Assembly: GCF_026151205.1 (NCBI RefSeq)
Contig: NC_087074.1
Location: 18,202,712 to 18,266,711 of the forward strand
From: Bolinopsis microptera
Taxonomy: Eukaryota > Ctenophora > Tentaculata > Lobata > Bolinopsidae
Direction of reading: 5' to 3'
DNA: 64,000 nt
A model generated the notes under the pieces. That model ran no database searches, had not been told where the DNA came from, and saw nothing but the letters and a program-made list of their open reading frames with translations. Shown here piece by piece: positions 43,466 through 55,400 of this stretch; within the stretch, counting starts at the first letter, position 1, and every line of letters begins with the position of its first letter. Position numbers and translations under genes: made by a program.

Positions 43466-46400
43466 TGTGAGGATTAATGTCAGAACGTGTGATGAAACAT
43501 TGTCCCTCGCCACATTGTAATTATAACAATGGTCAGTGGGCACTGGGCACCCTTCTCTATTCAACACGATATTCAACACGATAATAATAATAGTTACAGC
43601 CCTTACCACCACCCCGTACAATATACAATGCTGTGTACGTGACCACAGAAATTTAGCAATTTAGCAATTAACTATTTAACTTGTTAAGGGGTTACACCAT
43701 GTCTGGTAGTATTTTCACGAAATTACCAAATATAGTATTGCAAGGGAGGGTGATGTCAGCATGTCTCAGATACCAGTTTTACAGGTCGGATAATTATACG
43801 TTTTTATGTATTTAGTGCTAGTGAAAAGGGCTACACCAGTAATCAGTATACACGCGCTAATTAAACACCTCGCTCAAAAACAACAACATGATCTAGAATA
43901 AACACAAATATTTAAAGATGAAACAGAGAATATTATCAAATTTGCAGCTACAATTTGATGTTGCACTATCTTTTTATTGAGTTATAATTTGATATACGAC
44001 CCCGTACAAAGTTTCATGGTATTATCCACCCTCTCTACCCCCGACAGTTTATATTGGTATCCTCCTGTCCAAAATCAACCCTTTACTTGTTTATGTCCAG
44101 TGAATAATGAATATTATACAAAAAGTAAGTAAGATTAGCTTAGAAGGTGACATTTTTTGCTTGGTGAACTGGTGACATATTTCGAATAAAATGAGGTGAA
44201 AATGCGAAGGAATTGTTTTTATAGTAGTGTACAAGCGTATCACTGCTAGATTGTAATGGAATAAATAAACTACTGTACTCGAAGCTAAGGAGAGGGCGAG
44301 AGAGATTTGATGAAGTAATAAAAATATATCTGTAACACAGCAGTGAAAAGCTAGCATCTGTAATCTAAATTGTTAGCTTTTAGTGCAGTTCTATTGTTCT
44401 TATCTTCATGATCTCAAATACAATAAGCAATTGAAGTATTGTGAATAAACAGATTACAATACTTTAATGACAATACCAATATTATTCAGTCTGAAGTGTT
44501 GAGCTCATACCAGAGCCCAGGACTCGAAATTGAGTTCTTGCCAGTACTATTATAGAATTAGTATTGTTGCAATGATGGACTTATAATTGTTAAAAGTCTG
44601 GTTATCATGAGGTCTAATTCACAGTTCACACTTCACAGTTCACAGGTCAAAGCGTACAATGGTAACTTACATATCACTTTCCGTAAATTTTTAATTCGCA
44701 ACAAAAATTTAAGTCTTAGCGAAGATTGAGGGACCCCTTTCACGTTTTTGTATCAATACTCCACTTTGGGTTAGTATATTCACAGAGGAAAGTGCTTGAA
44801 AATATTGCAACGCTAAAACATCAAGGAAACGTGTGGAACGTGACACCTTTTTACTACTTTTCCTTAAATAATGCGGTGAAAGGAGGAGTAGCTTCGTGTT
44901 AAGTTTTGCATAGAACTATGATAGCTTTTAGAAAAGTGAGAACCTTTGTATACGATATGATACAGAAAACATATTTAATGTATTTATAGTTCTTAAGCTC
45001 CTTGTGTCCAAGAGTGGTGTTTCTCTTGTCTAAAATATCAAGTCAATGTAGAAAGTAGCACCATGGTGTACTATATATCGTTACTACTTTTGCTTCCTTG
45101 TAAACGAGTGCAGTAGTGGTAGGAAGGGCAGTTTCGTGAGATGTGGAAAGTAGCAGTACTAGATAATACTTGCTACTTTTGCTTCCTTGTAAATCAATGG
45201 TTCGGGCTGAAGAAGAGTGGAGTGTAAACGTTTGCGTGGCACTGTTATTATCAACATTTCCTCTCTGTATTATTATAGTGTATATACATGAAAGAGTGCT
45301 GCTGAGTAGTTCACAGCAAAACTAGATCATAATATCAAGATCGTAACTAGATCTTATCGATCCTTATCCTATCGTGAAATTATGGAGCCGATACCCGAGG
45401 TATAATATTTATTAGGTTAATAATGACTTTAGATAAGAAGATATATCACCGTTCATTTCATAGTTTAACATTTGGAATGTTCTAGGCTATTTTATATGAA
45501 TGTTTTGAGGAATGGCATTGAATCTCAGTTCGAGGAATGATGATTGGATCTTTACATCGGAAACACTGCAATGATTTTGTATTCTTAAAAACAATCTTAT
45601 CATATCCGTGTTCACACTTTATTTCAGGAACACTGATCAGTGTCCTGACAACTAACCTTCAACGTGTAACATGATCTTCCGTTCTACTACCACCAACACT
45701 ACAATATATTGTCACGAACATGTCAGGTTATTTATAGGGTCATTCAGAGAAAGATTTTCACGATTAATCAGATCAAAACTTTGTTTCCAAACGGGAGTTT
45801 ATTATCGGCGAAACAGTACTATGCGTGTAAAACTATTGTTTATTGTGACATCTTTGTGGCCCATGTCTCTTTGTGGCCCACCTCTTGTGGCCCATACAGA
45901 ATTTTGTTGTAATAACATTTAATATAATTCCTAGATCAGAAAGTGATACGTATACGCTACAGCAGGGTTAGATGCATTAGCTCGCCTACCCCGGAAACAC
46001 ATTGCTGAGTCTTAGTGAATCTACTTTATAGTGCATAATATATGTGGTTTCAGGTATGTCGTGGCCTGGTTGTGAGAATAAATCGAACCTATTAATCATG
46101 ATCAACTAAACGTGACAGTTTTAATAGTACCGTTTTACAGTGTACACCTCTAACAAACGTGTGAAAGAAACGTGACTCAATTGTCTCCCCACGTACCCAC
46201 ACCACGTAACCACACGATGTAGGTGTGTAGGTCGAATGTTTGTTGTACACGAAAGTATGATAAGGTATCCGGATTACAGATTGAATCAAATATATAATTT
46301 ATATATCGTATTTATCGTATACCAGACTTCACAAGCAAAAAGGAATATCATACATATCTTTGCGTCACATCGAATGAATTTTAAAATTACACTCATTGCA

Positions 46401-49400
46401 TTTTATTACGCTGCACACCTGACACCATGATATTATCAAACCACACAGTATACTGTAGTGGTACGCAGTATTATATCGACACAGTCCTGAACATGTTAAT
46501 CTGTGATCAGTGCTTACATAATATTACGATACAGAGCTTGTACACTATGTATAGGGTGGGCCAGAGAAAACTGATCGTTTTGAAGTTGTAAGTACACTAT
46601 TGTGCTCATCTTCAAAGTTCTTTTAGTTTCCTACAGACTAAAATTGTGTTGTAAAGAATGTAAGTTACGACCGCAATAACTCTACGTGCCAACTATCAAT
46701 ATATTCCCGTAACATTTTCTGAATCAATGTATAACTGTATTTTGCACTTATCTGGTTCACTGGCTTTATAATCTTAATTATTGTCTAGTCATAAATGCCA
46801 AATATGGATAACATTTCGTCCGTTTCAAGGGAACCAGCTTTGGCTGCTATAGTGGTCATGACAACCTTTAAAACTCAAAATCTACCATTAAGAACTTCTA
46901 CTTTAAAGAAAGATATTGTTCAGATAATAAGTTACAGCTGCTCCCCCTCCCCCCCCCCCCCCCCCCCCATTGTACCATTATAGAAATGTTAGCCTGCTGC
47001 TCGGAAATTCCGGGAAAGGATCCCCTCTCCATTTCTACTAAACTACACACTAACCATGATAGCAATGTAAGCCCGGTAATGTCGAGGTAACACACCATTA
47101 CACTCTCTCATTAAATGGTGGTGAGTCTGAATCCAGTGAACGAGGTACTTGGGGTGTAGTCCCATCACTTGTACCATGTGTGACACCCGCGCGTCGTTCA
47201 TGAACGCATCTTTGAACATCGGCCATGCCTGTCGGGGTTAAGTGAAACGTTAGAGGATAATTCAGTATTTAAATCATGGTAATTATGGTAATTATGTATG
47301 TAATTTTGCAGAAATTTGATAAAAAATAAATTTGTCGTATGTGTTCAAATTTTATCGAATCATTACTGGAGATAAAAATTTTAGACAAATTACCGTGCTT
47401 TAAATTGGTGTTCAATTACTCGGGTGATACTTCAAAAGGCATGGTTTAAAGAAATTTTAAGAGTGATATTCTTATTGATATTCAGAATATAATTAAATAA
47501 TCAATGTATAATTGTCTAGTAGATAATTACAAAAATCATACATTATCATATAACCTCTGATTTGACATCGTCAAGTTTTGGTACTTTGTCTTTTGGTATG
47601 TAGAACGAAGGACCCTTCCTGAAGCGCACCCTTGGAACTTGAAGACCAAGCGACTGAAAGAGTAAAGGATTAGAGACAAGATATTATTGTTATATCACAA
47701 GTTTACAGATACGTCCAATGAAATTTATCATGCATACTGCATAGTGTGGAACAAAGCTTTGCCGAATATTTTACATGATATAATTTCTAATATAAAATAT
47801 TCAAGATGGCAAAACTTTGAACATTTTTTACGAAGGTCGCTCATATCGCTGGAGCCATATAATAAGACAATGAACTTCCTTGACGATTTTCTATCAGCCT
47901 CTCAACATGGTTAAAATGTCATGTACACTCTCTTTCTTACGTCTTAGCACATTTAAATGTAGTGTGATTATCTACATTCTCCACCATTTCTCAAGCTCGA
48001 AAAATAAACTGTAAACAAAAGTCTATTTTAATTTGACAAGCAGCAGGAACAGTGCGAAATGAACCAGAGCAACTCAGCTCGTAAAAGCTTGACTGTAAAC
48101 GCGCTACTGTCACCCTACTTCAAGGCTAGCTTGATGCACACCGTAGTAGTGGGAGAGCTGAGGTGCGGAGTTTTCAGCAGGAAAATGAAATTCTGGATAG
48201 ACTCCAAATAATATACTCTCTCTTGATTCTGGTAATTATCATTGTTGAGGTTGCTTATTTTAGCTGGACTATGTAGAATGAAAGTATAGTGTGTGTGAGT
48301 GTTGTCTTTATTAATGGAGCTATAATATGTCCAATACTGCTGTCTCATTCTAACTGACAAGGAAATTTGAAGTTCCTTATTGCAAAGTTCTCAACTCTCA
48401 AGGTGTTTTACTGATTGATTTTCTTCACGGAGAACTTAACAAATTTAGTTGATATGTAATCTTATCCTTGTGACAGTGTAACCTATACAGTATCCAAAGA
48501 TGTCATAGAGATACCAAATCCCCCCCCCCCCCCCCCGGCCGCGGCCACGGCCCTCCCCTGATCAATTCTCTCCTTATCGGATAAACCCTGGAAATCCCAA
48601 AGACGCAAATTCAACGGCCTTCCGCTAACAAACAAATTTTAAAACTGAATACTGATAGTACCAGAGTACTTAATAAGTACTCTGGTACTATCAATATTCA
48701 GTTTTAAAATTCGTAATCTGTTATATATCTGTAATATATTTATTACAGATCAAACTTTTTTAGAAGAAAGAAAAGTTTTAACCCAGGAAAGTGAAATACT
48801 GCATAATATAAAACATTGTAGTCTAAAATCCTAGTCTAATGAGTGCCGCATCCGGAATCATTAACTTAGATCATTAAGATCTTATTATTAATATCAGTCA
48901 GCAATCTTAATACTATTTCATTGTTAAATACTATATTTGGGCGAGAATCAAATCAGAAATCTTTGTTGTTGAGAGTTGAGAGGTTTCTTTAAATGGTATA
49001 CTGACTACAGTTTAAGGAGCTTACCAACTTCAGTATAGATCATCCGTCAACAGCAATACTTGTTAATGTTATTGTGAAGTCATCGACTGTGATAAAAGTT
49101 TCAAAGCTGTTCAGTAATAAAATTATTTAAAAAAATTGTTTTATCTAAACGAGATTAAACGTTTTTATGGCGACGGAAAAAGCTGGAACATTTTACTTAT
49201 ATTATATTACTTTTTTATTATATTACCTTTTTTTATGAATTTATAAAATTATGAAATGGAGCAGGCCTCTATGGAATAATATAAATGAATTAGAAGAATT
49301 TAAATATGCCCATTTAAATACGTTGCAAATTTTCCAGAAAATCAACGACAGGCCGCACACTAGGGTTTCTGTTTTTCTGGAAGCCTGAGAAATTAAGACA

Positions 49401-52400
49401 GAAGCACTGTAGGGGAGATGTCAATGGGAGAAAAGTCGTATGTTTTCCGCACATGACGTAATATTGAAAGTTGAAACTAATTTACAAAGTACAAGCTTAG
49501 ACCTTTAGGCTCCGTATGAGAAACAAATCTTATTGAAAATTAATATAGAACATTTTTAAATCGAGAAAGGTCTAGGTGTTCGCTAGTGCTCGGAAGCAAC
49601 ATGTAGGTACGACAATATTTTCCCCTTTTTTTGTAAATAGTGCGATTCCGCTCCTTCCCAAAACATTTTTATGTGCGGCAAATTTGGAGACAAAAAATAC
49701 CAAATTTGCAGCTTTTAAAAGTACTCTCAGGCTTGATTATTCAGCAGCGTAGTATATAACATTGCCTTACACGACTGTTTTGTTTAACACAACAATTAAC
49801 TTTCAAAGTGTCTTACCTAATGTCTCACGTGGATTTACCTGACGATTCAAGATGTATAAACAAGCTGGTGATAAGCATAATTGAAGTAGAGTACTTCAAT
49901 ATCATAACTTTATAACTTTATAACATTCCAACACTTGTTGTATTTATTATATTATTACTAAAGTGGCTCAATTTCAATCGGGTGATCCAGCTTGTTAAGC
50001 TATTTATTGGCCAAGATTCACCCTCTTTTGTTTTTTATCAAGTATCGATACTATTAAAAGTCATATTCTGATAATAATATTGAAGAACTTCTGGGAATAT
50101 TTTTAGGAACACGCTCCATACCCCATGCGTGAGAGTTACGAGTTATATGTAAAAACAAAGACTAAAGACCGGTGCTAGAGTTATATTAGGTAAAAACAAA
50201 GACTAAAGACAATTGGAGGAGAACAATAGAGCTACACCCTCTTAGTCTAATGGGATAATCATTCCGATGCTATCCTTCTGCCATATTTCTATTATATAGT
50301 TACAGTTAAGTTAGGACCCTGTGATTACACTGCTAAGGATCTCACCCACCGCGACCGACCTATCAATGCAGTTTCAGCATAAATATGATATGAAATGGTT
50401 TAAGACTAACCTCAAGATTACCGAGAAGGTCCTTCATGCCGTCAGATATTTCAGTAAAAGGGGCTCTGTGCGCTAACCGCAGTATCGTACTCAAGAACAA
50501 CTTTACACTATGGAGCTCAGACTTGGCCATTTCTGAGGAAACAAGGGAATAATTAATAACAATCTGTTAAAAATGGTCTGGTTAATAATCGCGGTGTATC
50601 TGTGTTCAGATAATATATTCTTGATGATCAATAAAAAGCGAAATAAATTGTCTGTCAAGAAAAGAGAAACTTCCACATATTTCAAGTTCGTTCATAAAAC
50701 AACAAATTAAAATCTCAAATTCGGATAATATTGGAACACCCAACCCTGCATTTCTGTAACTGGAAGGTAGAAACTAACCTAGGATGTGAGAGGAGATTTC
50801 GTGGACAACCTCTCTTCTTTCAAACTCATCGTCTGTAGCGAGCCTTGAAAACATCTCCTCCACCTGTAAGAATGAACACGGTTACAAAACGTCTAACGTA
50901 TCTACTATCTAGTGAATGGCGCATATTATTATGTATTTTTAGCAGTTTTGTTCTAGAAAGTTTTTCTTTTCATACAGCAAGAAACTGTAAACGAACTTGT
51001 ATTCCAACATATATCAGGATATTTTTTAAATTTTCATCCAGCAAATAATTTCCGTCATAAAAATTGTTCTTTATTTTCAAGACGCATTTCTCAGCTCATA
51101 TAAAAGATCAAAGGTTGAAATTATATGGATTTACCTTGAACTATTGATAAACGCAAAAGCTGGCATTAAAGCCATCATGTAAGCTGTCGTTTTGCTAATC
51201 AGTAAAACCAAAATAGCTTCTAATTTGTCTCACATTCTCTCGATTCATAGATTGAAAATTTTCCTTATGTACGTGATATTTTCGATAGAATATTGCGTCC
51301 AGAATTATTAAAGGATATAATTACTTCAACATGGCATGCTAGTCATGGTCATGAGTCACCGGTCACAAAAATCATAAGTCAACTTTTTCGTGGTGAGCAT
51401 TTTTTCGCATAATTCTGAATCCTGACCAAGAATACAAGAAATCAAGCCAGCAATTCTCTGCGATCAAAATTGAAAAGTAGCATTTTCCCTTAACTATACC
51501 ATGACCATGAGAATCATTAATTCAACATTTTACTCATTTATTTATTCGATAAAAATTGACGTTCAGCTATGCCTATGGTGACATAATTTAAGACAGAAAA
51601 AATAAATCCTGACCTCCTTTTACATCATGGCCATTGGCCATGGGAGAGGTCTCTCGCAAATGCGAGAAGAAAGATCCCGGAGAGGGCACCATTGGTTTTG
51701 GCATGTTGCATATTTTAAAAATTAAAGGGGAAAAAAAAGGCGCAGCTCCGTTTTGTGTATCACATATTTTATCATATAACCGATACAGTACGTGAGAATT
51801 AAAACAGTACGTGAAACACTGAATCAAGGAGACAGTAGATTATTTACACGATAACATAATATCTTTAAAGTTTTGTTAAATATCAAGAAGCTCACAAAAT
51901 GTTGATAAAGTATTTTCGTTACTATCAACTAAATATTTGTTCCGACATTTTTACGTACAAGATAAGACTTAATACAATAACGGGGCCGCTCCAGCCTACT
52001 GTTTAATAGACTAATGTAGCTCATATTCACATAATATATGTGGCCCGGAAGTCTGTGGAGTCTATAAATAATAATATTAAAATATGTCGTGTCATGTAAC
52101 AGATTTGGTTCTGTTAATATCATTGAGTTACTAACTTACTAAGAATTCTCCCTGACTGATGAACCAGTTTACCTGTCTAAACTTAACTAAACATAATACT
52201 ATATCATTTTAACATAATATTATTTACCTATTTTAGGCAATAAAGTTTAGAAAAGCACGGCTTCAATTCCTTGTTTTTAACAAAGCTGTCGTCCAAAAAA
52301 TCCAAAATTAGCATATCATGCTAGTAATGAAATTATATTTTGTAAAAAAAGCAGGACTAGCGATGGCTCACTGCACAGTGCCACCGGTTGAAAGTTACGA

Positions 52401-55400
52401 TACTATTAATATTATGTTAATATACAGTATACACACCACTCTGTCTATGTGGCGCACTTTGCAGACACTACTTCTAGTAATATAATATACTATATATTAA
52501 TATACTGCATATTACAGCGTTATCAATACCATCCTTATCTAGATCACTGTGCTATACTGGTCTCTACGCGGTCTACTCAGTGTCAGATTATTACAGAGGC
52601 AGTAACCGACACATCACATATCAGTGTCATGCAACCAGCACATCACATATCAGTGTCATGCAACCAGCCCAGAGTTTATCAACAGTCGGCAACCAGAACA
52701 TTCGGCGCGGTGATAATCTCAATATTCATTATCGATCAGCAACCAGGACAAGACATCTTTAACAGTCAGCGACTTATTCGATACAGCATGCCCTGATAGT
52801 TCGATGTTTTGTTGGAAAAAAACCAGAAGTTCATATCAAATGATTACTGGAACAAAAAGCCTTACTATTCATCGATTACTACAATAATACTAATTCATCG
52901 ATTATTTACCAGTTGAAAGTATATTGTAGAACTAGTTTTAAATGTTAATGACACCCGGATGATTGTTATTTCAGACTGATTTCTGAAGAAAATGCTGCCA
53001 TCAAACATCTTAGCTGGATAGGAAACAGGGCAAATAGCCAAGCCCAAAATATATCATAAATGAGGGCTATGGTTCACTACCTAAAGTACCTTAGGTAGTG
53101 AACCTTTGCGAAGCTATATGAAAAGTTATATGCGGAACCTTTGTTATAATATGATTAAAGCAGATTAGAACTCAGGAATTAGATATGGAACGAGAAAAGC
53201 ACTCCAACAAAAGACCTCTTCTTCTTTTGGTTGTCTATATATTGAGAATCTTTGTTTAAATCTTCTAAAGCATGGTAACGTTCACAACATTCACCTTTGT
53301 CTCTGTTATTCAGGAAGATATTATATTACAAGAAGCATAGAAAAGAGAAATAAAAGGCAGTCTCAACCCAAGGATTGAGTCAATTACTTGTGTGTATATA
53401 ATATGAACGATCGACGGATACATATTAAAATGTCAAAATGTGAGAGTCGGTGAGTTTTGATTTTACTTCCTGTTTCCATATACGAGCATAAAACCCAAGA
53501 CGAACATACAGTCCATAAAAAGTAGATTCTAATAAAAAGCGATCAATACCAGAAGGAAGTCCCACCTTAGTCCAGAGAGTAATAACAGCATGACGAGGCG
53601 TAACACGGTCCACAACCAAGAAAGGAGCGTGGTGCAGGGATACGACAGCAAGGTGGGGTGGTCCGCAGTGGTGGGGCTCGGGTGGGGCAAGAAGTAGCTT
53701 CATGTTGGGCGATCGCACACGCATTGTGACCATTTAGCACTACCTAATCACTGAGGCCACAATTTGTAAGATAAATGTGCAAAAACAGCCAGTGAGACTA
53801 AAAATGAAATATTAAATTGAATCAAATTAAAAGTAACGTCAAACACGAAAATTATTCCGACAAAGGATACATAAATTCTGAGGAAGGAAAATGGTAAAAT
53901 CGAGGGGAACAAAATTACGAAGAAAGAATTACACGAACAACTTCAAGATGTGTATTTAAAAATACTTCTGCAACTCTAAACCAAATGAGATTGTAGAGTA
54001 ATTTACGACCAATAATCCGTCTGATCCCGCAGTAAGGTCCTTAGTTCTTTAGTTCCTACGGGTCATATCATCGAAGACTCAGGAGCCCTAAAATCTAATC
54101 AAACCACCGTGCAAAGACAGCTTAATATATTATTATCTAAGGAACAAATACATTACAGCGTGATGGAGTGCCCTAAATCAATTTACAATTTATATTAAAT
54201 CACAGTTGCTACACAAAAAGTAGTATTAGGTAACACCTGTGCAAAGGGTAGCGGGCCACTACTGATAAGTGATAACAGACTTATTACTCATTACAAATAC
54301 GCAATGTCTCCACCACATTACACGTTATCAGGGCCGGGGTCACATATCTAGCATACTTGCTCCACATTGGTGGAGAGCATCTAGCATACTTGCTCTCCAT
54401 TGGTGGAGACCAGATAGGTCGTTTCACCTAGCTGCACGAAAACAGGCCCACGGGGTGAAGGGTCCCGCAACTACGTATCCTCGCACGAGTTTTACTCTCG
54501 ACAGGTATGCATTGAAAATTATCATTGGTTCTCCATATTATCCGCATAATTTACGGATAATATGATTATTATTTTTGTACGTGCTGCGGTCTCTTTGACT
54601 GAATAAGACAGAACACGATGGTATCAATATGTTTGTTTCTTGTTTGACTTGTTTGCTTGACAAATTGAAATTCGATACAATTAGTGGCAACCTTTTAGTG
54701 GTATTTTAGTGGTATTTTAGTGGTATTTTAGTGGTATTTTAATATAGTGTGTGGTATGGAACTAATTTAACAGCACAGAAATAACTGCAGACACATTGTC
54801 ACTGGTATCTCAAAGCATGGTAGTTCACTGCTTTTCCAGGCTAATGCTGCACTGCAGTGCAATTTGCAATTTACATGCATTTAAGTGAACACGTTGTAAC
54901 AGTTGATGGTTTTAAAACCGTTTAGAAGGAAGTAAATTTCAATAAATGTACAAGTTGATTATTAAGGTAGAATCTTGTTTAAATATTCCTTACTTTTACT
55001 CGTTTTACTTTTATTTGTGATTTTTTGCCTGATATAGTATGTTGTTTAGATGTTTTCAGTTTTGACGAATGACGAAGCTGCAGTAACAGGGGACTTTACA
55101 AACTAACTATAATTCCGATTAATCCGTCATGTTAATTTGTCCCAAAGTTGCTAAAAGAAATGATTATCATGAAACTTATCATAATGTGCGACTAATAAAC
55201 AATCGCCCAATCATTCAACTTGCTCAATCCAACTTACCAAAGTGTAATCTATTCGTTCTTTGGGAGCAACGAGACTGATGTTCTCAGGTCGAGACGTCGC
55301 ACTGCCAAGCATATCGTCCTGTAATTGTATATGGTTATCTAAAACTCATGTAAATATGGACGCTTAAATAACTTTAAATGAAGATCTGACATAGTTTGAT

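Larger units (their letters stand above)
43262..47054 (-). other. Sesn: Sestrin intron 6
   Basis: AT-rich intron with a G(28) run at 43438-43465, a C-run at 46943-46968, and a twice-used CTACTTTTGCTTCCTTGTAAA near 45090 and 45172. No coding block is recognised. Confidence 0.5.
50864..55237 (-). other. Sesn: Sestrin intron 2
   Basis: A 4.4-kb AT-rich intron. It has a 34-bp hairpin (53071-53104), a 102-codon minus-strand ORF (53425-53733), an 11-bp tandem repeat (54693-54740), and short direct repeats near 52610-52670 and 54345-54410. Confidence 0.5.

Noticed and set aside
52449-52796. 115-codon plus-strand ORF
   Set aside because: No domain, biased by a short direct repeat (CACATATCAGTGTCATGCAA), and lies inside a sestrin intron on the other strand.
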